The notes beneath the pieces were generated by a model that worked only from the letters and a program-made list of their open reading frames with translations, was not told the DNA's origin and searched no databases. Of a stretch of DNA of 64,000 nt, positions 52,814-62,064 are shown piece by piece. Each line of letters opens with the position of its first letter. Position 1 is the stretch's first letter. The position numbers and the translations under genes are program-made. Origin of the DNA: Desulfovibrio sp. An276 (GTDB taxonomy: Bacteria > Desulfobacterota > Desulfovibrionia > Desulfovibrionales > Desulfovibrionaceae); assembly GCF_002159665.1 (NCBI RefSeq), contig NZ_NFJC01000002.1:91559-155558 (forward strand), read 5' to 3'.

Positions 52814-54352
52814 ATGAAAAAACGGCTCACAACCCTTTTGCTGGCTGCGGGTCTGATTCTTGGAGTGACAGGCAGTGCCGAGGCCATAGAGTTCAAGGCC
52901 AAGGGCATCTGGATTTCCATGTTTGAATATGGCGGAGGCGGCAATTTCGTCAAGGAGGATCGCCAGGGAAGAAACGTCACGGGCTGGGGACGCTGGGGCG
53001 AGGACGAGTTCGAGGCCAAGACTCGTGTGCGCCTGCAGCTGGACGCGGTAGCCTCGGAAAACCTCTCTGGCACGGTCTACTTCGAAATGGGAGCCTTTGC
53101 CTGGGGCCGGGCAAGCAAGGGTGGCGCCCTTGGCGGTGACGGCACCATCGTGAAAATCAAGAGCGCCTACATGGACTGGGCCATACCGGGCACCAAGATC
53201 AAGACCCGCATGGGGCTGCAGCGCATACACCTTCCGGACTACTCTTCCGAGGCCTCGCAGGTCTTTGACGGCGACGTGACAGGTGTTTCCGTGAACGTGC
53301 CCGTAAGCGACAACTTTGGCGTCACTGCCTTCTGGGCCCGTCCCTTCAACGACAACTGGGGTGGCGCAGAAGACAGACCTGCCAACTATCTGGACAACGT
53401 GGACCTCTTTGCGCTCACCATTCCCATGACCTTCGAGGGCGCACGCATAACGCCCTGGGCCATGCTGGGCATTGTGGGTGAAAACGCCTTCAGAAGCTCG
53501 GACACAGGCAAATACTACGGCGCAGGCTATGGTGGCGGCCTCTCCCCTGCTGCCTATATGCTCGACGGCAAGGAAGACGCCTACAGCTTTGGCACTGCCT
53601 TTTGGGCTGGCATCACAGGCGAGATAACGGCAGCCGATCCCTTCCGCCTGGCCTGGACCTTCAACTACGGCTCCTTCTCCACAGGTGAAAAGGCCCTGAA
53701 CAAGCAGGGCTGGCACGCCTCGCTCCTTGCGGAATACAAGCTCGACTGGGGTACTCCCGGCATCTACGGCTGGTACTCCTCGGGCGACGACGGCAATATC
53801 AAGAACGGTTCCGAGCGCATGCCCTCCCTGGACTACAACAACGAGTCTACCAGCGGCTTTTCCGGATTTGGCCAGCTCGGCACCTGGACCATCGGCAGGG
53901 ACGCTGTCCTTGGCTACACCCTTGCCGGCACCTGGGGCATAGGCGCGCGCCTGAAGGACATAAGCTTTATCGACAAACTGAAGACAACCCTGCGCGTGAA
54001 CCTCTACAACGGCACAAACGATGCGGAAATGGCGCGCCACATCAAGAGTGGTGCTGCAGGCGTTGAAGTGCCGAGCGCAACCTACAACGGCTACGACAGG
54101 GACTTCTATTCCGCCAACCCCAATGGCATCTACCTGACAGAAAAGGACTATGCCATGGAGATTGGCATGATGACCACCTATCAGATCTACGAGAACCTGC
54201 GCCTTCTTGTGGAAGCCAACTACATTGCGCTGTGGCTGGACCAGTCCTCGGATGTGTGGGGAGGCTTCCGCAATGCCCGGGGCCAGTGGGTCGGAGCCAA
54301 CAGCGTCGAGGACTGCTGGAACGTGAACGTGAGCTTCATCTATCGCTTCTAG
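52814..54352 (+). CDS. Outer-membrane homotrimeric porin
   Basis: The 512-aa protein has a signal peptide (RLTTLLLAAGLILGVTGSAEA) and a beta-barrel sequence pattern: alternating hydrophobic and aromatic residues, many Gly/Tyr/Asp, and a C-terminal strand ending VSFIYRF with the terminal Phe that BAM requires. It is the Desulfovibrio-type porin often found among the most abundant envelope proteins in this group. The start is the ATG at 52814 with GAGGAGAAGG upstream. It is followed by a terminator at 54403. The 273-bp space to the LysR gene should hold its promoter. Confidence 0.92.
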   Translation: MKKRLTTLLLAAGLILGVTGSAEAIEFKAKGIWISMFEYGGGGNFVKEDRQGRNVTGWGRWGEDEFEAKTRVRLQLDAVASENLSGTVYFEMGAFAWGRASKGGALGGDGTIVKIKSAYMDWAIPGTKIKTRMGLQRIHLPDYSSEASQVFDGDVTGVSVNVPVSDNFGVTAFWARPFNDNWGGAEDRPANYLDNVDLFALTIPMTFEGARITPWAMLGIVGENAFRSSDTGKYYGAGYGGGLSPAAYMLDGKEDAYSFGTAFWAGITGEITAADPFRLAWTFNYGSFSTGEKALNKQGWHASLLAEYKLDWGTPGIYGWYSSGDDGNIKNGSERMPSLDYNNESTSGFSGFGQLGTWTIGRDAVLGYTLAGTWGIGARLKDISFIDKLKTTLRVNLYNGTNDAEMARHIKSGAAGVEVPSATYNGYDRDFYSANPNGIYLTEKDYAMEIGMMTTYQIYENLRLLVEANYIALWLDQSSDVWGGFRNARGQWVGANSVEDCWNVNVSFIYRF

Positions 54353-54402
54353 CCGATGTCCCTTTTTTCCTGGCAGGCGCGTCCTGCTATGCCAGGCAAT
54401 CG

Positions 54403-54439
54403 GGGCTCCCTATCCGCGGGCAATGGGGGGGAGCCCTTT
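54403..54439 (+). terminator. Terminator after porin
   Basis: GGGCTCCC pairs with GGGAGCCC, followed by TTTCGTTTT. Confidence 0.75.
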
Positions 54440-54503
54440 CGTTTTGCCTGAAGGCCCGGGGTATGAGACTCCGGGCCAAATCCTTTGGCAGGGCGCTGAA
54501 CAA

Positions 54504-54857
54504 TCACTCGCCGGGCTTTGCGTCAGCCGCGTTCCCCTGTATTTCACGCGGACACTGGGAGGGCCTTGGGCCCTCGGGGCCGTTTTCCCACATCTGTACT
54601 GCGTACTGCATGGCCGCATCGTTCGTGAGATAGCGATAGCCGTCGATGCACATGATGGTGAGATTGTGCTCGCTGTTTTTTTGTTCCTTGTAGGCATTTA
54701 TCTCGGGAAGAGCGCTTTTCTCCCTGTAGTCCGAGACAATGAGATAGGCTGCTGCCAGCAGGGATATGATGATGGCGACACCCAGCAGGATTTCCGGGCC
54801 TGATTGGGGGAGGAGCGTGGATGTTTTGGACCTGTTTTCACTGTTCGTTTGCGACAT
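54504..54857 (-). CDS. Small single-helix membrane protein
   Basis: The 117-aa protein has a polar N-terminus, one membrane helix (EILLGVAIIISLLAAAYLIVS, residues 23-43) and a soluble tail with a charged region (EKSALPEINAYKEQKNSEHN) and two Cys (MCIDGY, SQCPRE). The MCIDGYRYLTN block resembles small phage- or pilus-associated proteins, but I do not recognise it. The start is the ATG at 54857 with AGGAG upstream; a longer frame reads through an intergenic region. It is convergent with the porin and divergent from adhE. Confidence 0.7.
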   Translation of the reverse strand: MSQTNSENRSKTSTLLPQSGPEILLGVAIIISLLAAAYLIVSDYREKSALPEINAYKEQKNSEHNLTIMCIDGYRYLTNDAAMQYAVQMWENGPEGPRPSQCPREIQGNAADAKPGE

Positions 54858-55272
54858 GAACGTTTCTCCTGTTTTTCGTTTCGTCTGTACCGCGGCAGAT
54901 ACCCTCACGAAAAGACACAACGTTGATCCCTTTTTCCTGCCTGTCCCGAAGGACAAGGGAACCTGCCACGCAGTATCTTTCCTGTATGCCAGGCCAGGGA
55001 AGAAGTCAAAAACGCACGACCGTGCGTCCAGGGCAAGATCCGGGAAAACTTCGGATTTTTGTCTTGCAACTGTGACAGGGGAGCCCTGGACTGAAGCGAA
55101 AAAAAGCGGACCTTGCGCAAGAGGATGCAAGATGTTGTCTTTCTCGGCCAGGGGCCCGGATGCGATACAGCTCTTGCAAGTCCCTGCCCGGGGAACTACC
55201 CTTTGCCTTGCTCTTGCACACAACCATGCCCATTTCTCGCGCCCTGCGACAACCATACAAAGGACAGGACAC
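54858..55272 (+). other. Intergenic region before adhE
   Basis: 415 bp with no gene. It should contain the adhE promoter. No clear Rex site or sigma-54 motif was found. Confidence 0.4.
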
Positions 55273-57909
55273 ATGGAACAGAAGCAAACCGAAGCAGAAC
55301 AGCTTGACGCCCTGATCGAGAGCGTAGTCGAGGCCCAGAAGATCTACGCAACCTACTCCCAGGAACAGGTGGACGCCATCTTCCACCACGCAGCGGCAGT
55401 GGCTACAGCCCACCGCATAGACCTTGCCCGCATGGCTGTCGAGGAGACAGGCATGGGCATTATGGAAGACAAGGTCATCAAGAACCACTTTGCCGCGGAA
55501 TACGTCTATAACAAGTACAAGGACGTGCCCACCTGCGGCGTGATAACCGACGACCCCGTGGACGGCTACCGCGAGATAGCGGAACCCTTGGGCGTTGTGG
55601 CCTGCATAGTGCCCACTACCAACCCCACCTCCACAGCCATCTTCAAGGCTCTTATTTGCCTCAAGACCAGAAACGGCGCTGTCTTTTCTCCCCATCCGCG
55701 CGCAACCAAATCCACCAGGGAAGCCGTCATGCTCATTTTGAAGGCCGCAGTGGAAGCGGGCGCTCCTGAAAATATCCTTGCCTGCATAGAGCATCCCACC
55801 ATGGAGGCCTCGCGCCAGCTCATGGGCCACAGGGGCATTGCGCTCATCCTGGCAACTGGCGGGCCCGGCATGGTGCACTCCGCCTACAGCTCCGGCACGC
55901 CGGCCATTGGCGTGGGTGCAGGCAACACCCCTGTCATCATCGACGAGAAGGCCGACATCCGCATGGCCGTGAACTCCATTCTGCTCAGCAAGACCTTCGA
56001 CAACGGCATGATCTGCGCCTCCGAGCAGACCGTGATCGTGGTGAAAAGCGTGGCTGACGCAGTGCGCGAGGAGTTCCTGCGCCACGGTGCCTGGTTCGCA
56101 AGGCCGGAAGAGGCTGAGAAGCTTGCAAGCGTGATCTTTGCCAAGGGGCGCCTGAACGCAAATATCGTGGGCCAGTCCGCTGCCAGAATAGCGGATATGG
56201 CGGGCATCGAGGTTGCCCCGCAAACCAAGGTGCTCATAGCCGAGCGCGCGGCCATAGATCCCGCGGATCCCTTTGCCCACGAAAAGCTCTCCCCTGTGCT
56301 TGGCTTCTATCAGGCAGAGGACTTTGAAGCGGCAGTGGAGATGGCGCGCGAGCTCATCCTGCTTGGCGGTGCTGGCCACACCTCTGCCCTCTACACGGAC
56401 GAGACCTGCAAGGAGAGGGTGCAGCTTTTCGAAGAGCGCATGCCCACGGGCCGCACGCTCATCAACATGCCTGCCTCCCAGGGTGCCATTGGCGATGTCT
56501 ACAACTTCCGCGTGGCCCCGTCTCTGACACTTGGCTGCGGCAGCTGGGGCGGCAATTCCGTGAGCGAGAACATCGGGGTGAAACATCTCATGAACATCAA
56601 GACCGTGGCCTGCAGAAGGGAAAACATGCTCTGGTTCCGCGTGCCGCGCAAGATCTACTTCAAGCTTGGCTGCCTGCGCCCTGCCCTGCAGGAATACGCG
56701 CACAAGAAGCGCTGCCTGATCGTCACGGACGAGTCCATGGTGAACCTTGGCTTTGTCGCCAAGGTGACGGATGTTCTGGACGAACTCGGCATGGATGTGC
56801 GCATCTTCAGCGACGTGCACCCGGACCCGGACATGGCTACGGCAAAACGCATCCTTGAGCTTGCCAACGGCTTTGAGCCGGATCTGTTCGTTGCCCTTGG
56901 CGGCGGCTCGCCCATGGACGCTGCCAAGATAGTCTGGCTCATGTACGAGGTGCCCTCCATGCAGCTGGACGACATTGCCCTGCGCTTCATGGACATACGA
57001 AAGCGCATTGTCTCCTTTCCGGAACTCGGCCGCAAGGCGGAGATGGTCTGCATCCCCACGACCTCGGGCACAGGCTCTGAAGTGACGCCCTTTGCGGTCA
57101 TCACGGACGAGAAGACTGGCATAAAGTACCCGGTTGCGGACTACGCCCTGACTCCGGACATGGCCATAGTGGATCCGGAATTTGTCATGAACCAGCCGCG
57201 AGCCCTTGCGGCAGCGGCAGGCCTTGATGTCCTGACACACGCCATAGAGGCCTACACTTCGGTCATGGCCAGCAACTACGCGGACGGCCAGGCCATGGAG
57301 GCCATACGCCTGGTGTTCAAGTATTTGAAAAAGTCCGTGAACAGGGAAGAAAACTGGATGCAGGCAAGGGAGAAGATGCACTATGCGGCAACCATTGCCG
57401 GCATGGCCTTTGCCAACGCCTTCCTTGGGGTCTGCCACTCCCTTGCACACGCTCTGGGCTCCACTTTCCATCTGCCCCACGGCATGGCGAACGCCCTCAT
57501 GCTCTCCTATGTCATAGAATACAACGCCACGGACAATCCCACCAAACAGGGCATGCTTCCGCAGTACAAATACCCCTGGGTGAAGGGCCGCTACGCGCGC
57601 ATTGCCGACATGCTGCATCTGGCAAACGACATCCCGGGCGATACACCCGAAGACAGGACCCGCAAGACCATGCGCCTTGTGCGGGCCATCGAGCAGCTGA
57701 AAAAGGATGTGGGGATCCCTGGCTCCCTGCGCGAGGCAGGGATAACGGAGAGCGATTTTCTGGCAAGGCTTGACGAGATGGCCCTGCACGCCTTTGACGA
57801 CCAGTGCACAGGCGCAAATCCCCGCTATCCCCTTGTGAGCGAGCTGAAAGAACTCTACCGCAAGGCCTTCTACGGCGAACTGCCAAGGGCCATGCAGAAC
57901 ACGGATTAG
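55273..57909 (+). CDS. adhE: Bifunctional acetaldehyde-CoA/alcohol dehydrogenase
   Basis: The 878-aa protein is a full-length AdhE that reduces acetyl-CoA to acetaldehyde and then ethanol with NADH. Residues 1-440 are the aldehyde dehydrogenase half, with catalytic Cys in GMICASEQ and the NAD site VVACIVPTTNPTST. Residues 455-878 are the Fe-dependent alcohol dehydrogenase half, with FVALGGGSPMDAAK, TSGTGSEVTPFAV and HSLAHALGSTFHLPHGMANAL, holding iron ligands. Such proteins form spirosomes. The start is the ATG at 55273 with AGGACAGGACAC upstream; the longer frame lacks a signal. Antisense frames over the gene are shadows. Confidence 0.96.
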   Translation: MEQKQTEAEQLDALIESVVEAQKIYATYSQEQVDAIFHHAAAVATAHRIDLARMAVEETGMGIMEDKVIKNHFAAEYVYNKYKDVPTCGVITDDPVDGYREIAEPLGVVACIVPTTNPTSTAIFKALICLKTRNGAVFSPHPRATKSTREAVMLILKAAVEAGAPENILACIEHPTMEASRQLMGHRGIALILATGGPGMVHSAYSSGTPAIGVGAGNTPVIIDEKADIRMAVNSILLSKTFDNGMICASEQTVIVVKSVADAVREEFLRHGAWFARPEEAEKLASVIFAKGRLNANIVGQSAARIADMAGIEVAPQTKVLIAERAAIDPADPFAHEKLSPVLGFYQAEDFEAAVEMARELILLGGAGHTSALYTDETCKERVQLFEERMPTGRTLINMPASQGAIGDVYNFRVAPSLTLGCGSWGGNSVSENIGVKHLMNIKTVACRRENMLWFRVPRKIYFKLGCLRPALQEYAHKKRCLIVTDESMVNLGFVAKVTDVLDELGMDVRIFSDVHPDPDMATAKRILELANGFEPDLFVALGGGSPMDAAKIVWLMYEVPSMQLDDIALRFMDIRKRIVSFPELGRKAEMVCIPTTSGTGSEVTPFAVITDEKTGIKYPVADYALTPDMAIVDPEFVMNQPRALAAAAGLDVLTHAIEAYTSVMASNYADGQAMEAIRLVFKYLKKSVNREENWMQAREKMHYAATIAGMAFANAFLGVCHSLAHALGSTFHLPHGMANALMLSYVIEYNATDNPTKQGMLPQYKYPWVKGRYARIADMLHLANDIPGDTPEDRTRKTMRLVRAIEQLKKDVGIPGSLREAGITESDFLARLDEMALHAFDDQCTGANPRYPLVSELKELYRKAFYGELPRAMQNTD

Positions 57910-57984
57910 ACGTCTTCCCCAAAGAGGGATGTTATCGGGGCTTGTCGGGAAACCGGCGGGCCCCTTCCTGTACAGTTTGCCTGG

Positions 57985-59139
57985 TTATTCCCGCGCGGCA
58001 AAGGAGGCGCTGTACCAATGGCTCCCCTGCCCTGTCGGGCCTTGCCAGGGAGAATTGTCGAAGGCACGCCTTGCATGGGCAAAGCCGTTGTCCCCTTTTT
58101 CGAGAAGCCAGACTGTGTCGGGCGCAAGGGCGTCCACAAAACAGGGATTGTTGGCTGTGACAAGGAGTTGCGTGTTATGGGCGCGCTCCAGAAGCTTGCG
58201 TGCCAGGGGAGCAAGAAGGCTTTGGCAAAGCCCCTTGTCGGGTTCTTTGAGACACAGCAGGGGTGGCAGGGCTGGATCGTGCAGCAGGAGCAAAAGGGCG
58301 AGAAGCCTCAAGGTCCCGTCCGACATGTGCTGTGTGAAGAGGGGTGTCTGAAAGGCCCTCTTATGGAAGCGCAGGATCAGGCGCCCGTCAGCGGTTTTTT
58401 CCGTCTCAATGGCCTCAATCCCGATCCTTCCGGAAAAATCCTTCAGAATGTCTCGCAAGACCATGGGATGATCGCGCTCCAGGAAGAGGACAACGTTGGC
58501 AAGGTTTGCCCCGTTGAGGTCGAGACGTGTCTGCGGCACGGCACAGGGCAGGCTTCTTGCAGCGTCCGGGGAAAAGGCGTGGTGCTGCCAGCCCCGGATA
58601 TGGCTCCTCAAGGCCGAGAGGCGCGGGTAGCGTTTCAGATTGCCCAGGACGGCAATGGCGAGCTTTTGGCGATCTGCCAGTTCCACAGCGTCCGCCATGT
58701 CAGCGTCCGGGCGCATGGCATAGCCCCTGCCCTCCCTGAGTGTCAGGAGAAAGAACGCGTTCTTCTGCCCAGGCTCGCTGCGCGCAAGGCTTTCTTCTGC
58801 GACGTATGGCCTGCCATGTCTGTCTGCGTCCAGCACAAGCTTGTAGACGAGTTCCTCCCCATTATCTTCGTACGCAATCTCGAATTCTATCGCACCGACT
58901 TGCCCCAGCGAGCGCAATCTTCCAAAGCCACCATGCGCATCGCAGGAGGCCTCAAGGCCGTCTTTCAGGCAGGCGGAAAGAAAGGCAAGGGCGTCAAGGA
59001 GCGTGCTTTTGCCTGTACCATGATCGCCAACGACAGCCGTCAGTTGGGTGAGGGGCCTTTTTCCCCTGGCGATGCTGCCGAGGGAGATGTCATGCAACAC
59101 CCTGTAGTTGCGTATCCTGATTCCTTCGAGTTTTGGCAC
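57985..59139 (-). CDS. AAA_21/RecF-like ATPase
   Basis: The 384-aa protein has the ABC/SMC-like ATPase of the AAA_21 group: Walker A GDHGTGKST near residues 35-43 after IRNYRVLHDISL, a signature-like MSDGTLRLLALLLLLHDP and a Walker B region LLCLKEPDKGL, where the usual DEPE-type motif reads EPDKG. The later LLVTANNPCFVDALAPDTVW is the H-loop region without His. Similar proteins act in phage defence (as ATPase partners) or in DNA repair, but no partner nuclease is encoded beside it. The start is a GTG at 59139, preceded by AGGAGAGAGG, whereas an ATG 19 codons upstream has no such site. It follows the MerR gene by 53 bp. Confidence 0.75.
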   Translation of the reverse strand: MPKLEGIRIRNYRVLHDISLGSIARGKRPLTQLTAVVGDHGTGKSTLLDALAFLSACLKDGLEASCDAHGGFGRLRSLGQVGAIEFEIAYEDNGEELVYKLVLDADRHGRPYVAEESLARSEPGQKNAFFLLTLREGRGYAMRPDADMADAVELADRQKLAIAVLGNLKRYPRLSALRSHIRGWQHHAFSPDAARSLPCAVPQTRLDLNGANLANVVLFLERDHPMVLRDILKDFSGRIGIEAIETEKTADGRLILRFHKRAFQTPLFTQHMSDGTLRLLALLLLLHDPALPPLLCLKEPDKGLCQSLLAPLARKLLERAHNTQLLVTANNPCFVDALAPDTVWLLEKGDNGFAHARRAFDNSPWQGPTGQGSHWYSASFAARE

Positions 59140-59192
59140 TTGTCCTCTCTCCTTGCCTTGTCGGGATGGATGCAATTGTCCTTGTGCCACGC

Positions 59193-60131
59193 TCATTCCT
59201 GCCCTGCATCAAGGGGAAAGGTCTTTCCCGCAAGAGCGAACGTGTCTGCGTTTTCGCAAAGGCGCACGCTGTATTTGTTCACGTATGCGGTCTCGTCCCT
59301 TTGCCTTGCATAGACAAGCATGTCGCTGCAAAAGATCTGTTCGTCGTGGGAAAGGCCCCTCTCCTCAAGAAAGGAAAGAAAGCTTGCAAGGGCTCGTTCC
59401 TGTTCCGCGTGACTGCCCTTGTGGAAAAGGATTGCGTAGAGCCCTGCCCTTTGCACAAGAAGGGAAAGAGGAAGAGAGGGCCCGGAAGCGTTTTTTCCAC
59501 CCCGGCTTGCCTTTTCGGCAAGGCCGAAGAAGTAGCGGGCAACACTTGCGCCCTGAGCGGGGCCCTGCTCCGTATCGGCAGATCCTTGGGCTTCCCATTC
59601 GAGAATGGTGCCAAAGGGCCAGCGCGCCATTTTGTTCTGCTCCCGATAGTAGCCAAGATAGTCGTAGAAGGTCTCCCAGACAGCACGGGCGCTTTTGGCA
59701 GCGGACGGGTCTATGGGCCAGACCTCGAGAAGCGTTTCTTCCTGTCTTGCAAAGGTGATTGTATCAAGGCTGTTTTGGGAAAGCTCCTGCAGGGAGGAGA
59801 GCATGTCGGAAAGAAAGAGCTTGCGCTGCAAGAGCCTTTCTATCTCCTCATCCAGGGCACTGTCCTTTTCCCGCAAAAAGGAGAGAAGCCTTTCCGGCTC
59901 CGTATCCTTGAGGTAGTAGCGGATTTCCTTGAGCGAGCTTCCAATGTCCTTGAGTGTTGCTATGCTCTCGAAATCCCAGAGCTGATCCAGAGAATAGTAG
60001 CGATAGCCGTTGCTCGCCTCATACCTGGGCTTCAGGATGTCTTCCCTGTCGTAGTGGAAGATGGTTTCCTTGGTTGTCTTGCACAGTTTCGCAAAGGCAC
60101 CGGTGGTGAGCATTTTTTTCGACATTGGCAT
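59193..60131 (-). CDS. MerR family regulator with C-terminal effector domain
   Basis: The product (about 312 aa) has a MerR winged helix (LTTGAFAKLCKTTKETIFHYDREDILKP) with the wing NGYRYYSLDQLWDFESIATLK and a coiled-coil helix (RLLSFLREKDSALDEEIERLLQRKL). The C-terminal ~170 residues look like a ligand-binding domain of the BmrR/GyrI type (WETFYDYLGYYREQNKMARWPFG). Start options are the ATG at 60131 and the one two codons later; AGAGGAAAA is closer to the first. It is divergent from the MFS gene at 60755, the natural target of such a regulator, and upstream of the AAA_21 gene. Inducer unknown. Confidence 0.8.
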   Translation of the reverse strand: MPMSKKMLTTGAFAKLCKTTKETIFHYDREDILKPRYEASNGYRYYSLDQLWDFESIATLKDIGSSLKEIRYYLKDTEPERLLSFLREKDSALDEEIERLLQRKLFLSDMLSSLQELSQNSLDTITFARQEETLLEVWPIDPSAAKSARAVWETFYDYLGYYREQNKMARWPFGTILEWEAQGSADTEQGPAQGASVARYFFGLAEKASRGGKNASGPSLPLSLLVQRAGLYAILFHKGSHAEQERALASFLSFLEERGLSHDEQIFCSDMLVYARQRDETAYVNKYSVRLCENADTFALAGKTFPLDAGQE

Positions 60132-60754
60132 TTTTCCTCTTGACCGTTGGGTTACCCAATACTTTATCCTTGGCACAAAAACCTGTTCGGATCAAGCTCC
60201 TTCAAGGTGCCTTATCCGGCGTCTCGAGGAAATCATGTCGATGTTCTGCAAGATGTACTCTTTTCCCTACCCGCTTCCCTGTTCTTCGCCCTCGCGCACA
60301 CGCGCAGACGCTGAGGGCTGCAGGGCGGCCATACCGGGATGGAAGGCAGGCAAGTGTACCCAAGGTGCGTATGCACATGCAGGGCAGCCGGGAAAACGGG
60401 CCTGCCCCGCATGCAGGTTCATGGACCTGTGGGTGACCTGATTGGAGCCGCTTGCAGTGCCTGATTCCCCACCCTGTGGGACAGGGCGCAAGGCGTTTCC
60501 CTGCCAGCATCAGGGCTGAGGCCTTTTTGCGCAAAAGCTTCCCCTGGTCCATGGCTCGCTTCCCCAAAACGGCTTTCTCGCAGCATGCGTGATGTCCTGT
60601 TTCCTGCAGAAATGGCTTTGGGAAGAGCCAAATTTCCAGATGCTCGCTTGCAAAAGAGATGCGCATAGCGGGGAATGCGGGACATGTCGCGAATTTTTCA
60701 CAAAGCTTTTTTCGGCCATTTGGGCCGGATTTTACAGGAATATTTGGAGAAAAC
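60132..60754 (+). other. Intergenic region between MerR and MFS genes
   Basis: 623 bp with no supported gene. It should contain the MerR operator, but I found no convincing palindrome with the usual 19-bp spacing. Confidence 0.4.
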
Positions 60755-61940
60755 ATGCGTTGGAATACACTCGCAAGAACGAAGGTGGCCTGTGCCTACT
60801 TCTTTGTTGTGCCAGGCCTTGTGTACGCCCTTCTTGTTTCGCGCCTTCCTGCCCTGAAGGAGCAGGTCGGGGCCAACGAGGCGGAAGTGGGCTTCATTTT
60901 GTTCTCCTACGGGCTCTCGGGCCTTGTGGGGCTCATCTTGAGCGCTCCGATTATCCGCAAGCTTACGTCACGCCGGGTCCTGCGCGTGGCCTCGCTCTCG
61001 CTCCTCTTTGCGCTGCCCGTAACAGCACTTGCAACTTCTCCGCTGACCCTTGGCCTTGCCTGCATCTGCGTGGGCCTTGGCACTGGCTTTGTGGACGTTG
61101 CCATGAACGCCCAGGCCATCGAGGTGGAAAAACACCATAACGTGCGCTGCCTTGCCTTCATGCACGCAGGCTATGGCCTCGGAGGCATGCTTGGTTCCGT
61201 GAGCGCTGCCGTGTTTGCCGGGATTGGCGTTACCCCCTTGTGGAATTTTGGCCTGCTCATGGTGCTCCTTGCCATCCTTCGCCCCTTCACTGTGCCAAGG
61301 CTTCTGGACGACACAAGCGTTATCCCAAGATCCGAAGAGACCGACTCCCGGGCAAGAACAGGAAAAAAGTCCAGGGCCCTTGCCCTGCCGCCTCTCTTTG
61401 TCATCTTCTGCGGCGTGGTTGCAGGCTGCAACTACGCGACTGAAGGCAGTGTTGGCGAATGGGGTGCCCTCTTCCTCTGCACAAAGGGTGCTGGCGAGCA
61501 GACTGCGGCCCTTGTGTATGGTGTCTTTTCCCTGGCAGCAGTGTTCTGCAGGCTTGTGACGGATGTTTTGCGCACGCATCACGAGGACTTCCACATCATG
61601 CTCTGCGGAAGCCTTCTGGCAGTGGCCGGCATGGCGACAGTGCTCTTTGTGGATAGCGCCATTCTCGCACTTTTCGGCTACGCCTGCATGGGCTTCGGGA
61701 TTGCCCCCATTGTGCCCATACTGTTCAGCAGGGCAGGAAGCTGCCCGGGCGTATCGGCCAGTGCTGCCAGCGCAGTGGTGTCGGTCCTGGCCTTCCCTGC
61801 TCCTCTTCCCTCCGCTCATAGGCGTCATTGCCCATGCCCGTGACCTGCAGACAGGACTTTTGCTGCCCCTTGGCCTCACCTGTCTGCTTGTCGTGGCCTC
61901 CTTCTTCTTCAGGGAGAGAAAGGACAGGAGTCAGGGGTGA
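60755..61940 (+). pseudogene. MFS transporter, frameshifted near its end
   Basis: From the ATG at 60755 (GGAGA upstream) the frame encodes about ten MFS helices (VACAYFFVVPGLVYALLVSR, LGGMLGSVSAAVFAGIG, AALVYGVFSLAAVFCRLV). It resembles the YbjJ-type group. The frame breaks near 61787-61800; the expected final helix (LLLFPPLIGVIAH, then LTCLLVVASFFFRERK) is in the next frame and ends at TGA 61940. The reading frame as it stands ends early with PLPSAHRRHCPCP. One indel would restore about 395 aa. A product lacking only the last two helices is conceivable, but function is doubtful. Confidence 0.8.
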
Positions 61941-62064
61941 TGAAGGCGGGGAACAATTCCCCGGAAAGTGACATATCCTGAAGGTTTGGGGCATCCGCAC
62001 GGCTTGTCGTGCGGTTGCCCTGCTTTCTTTGGAAGGTCCCGGTCCTTGCCTTTGCGCAGAGGAG

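Noticed and set aside
55006..57789. 927-aa open frame on the minus strand across adhE
   Set aside because: Antisense shadow of AdhE, rich in His and Gly as expected for a reversed GC-rich gene, with no family match.
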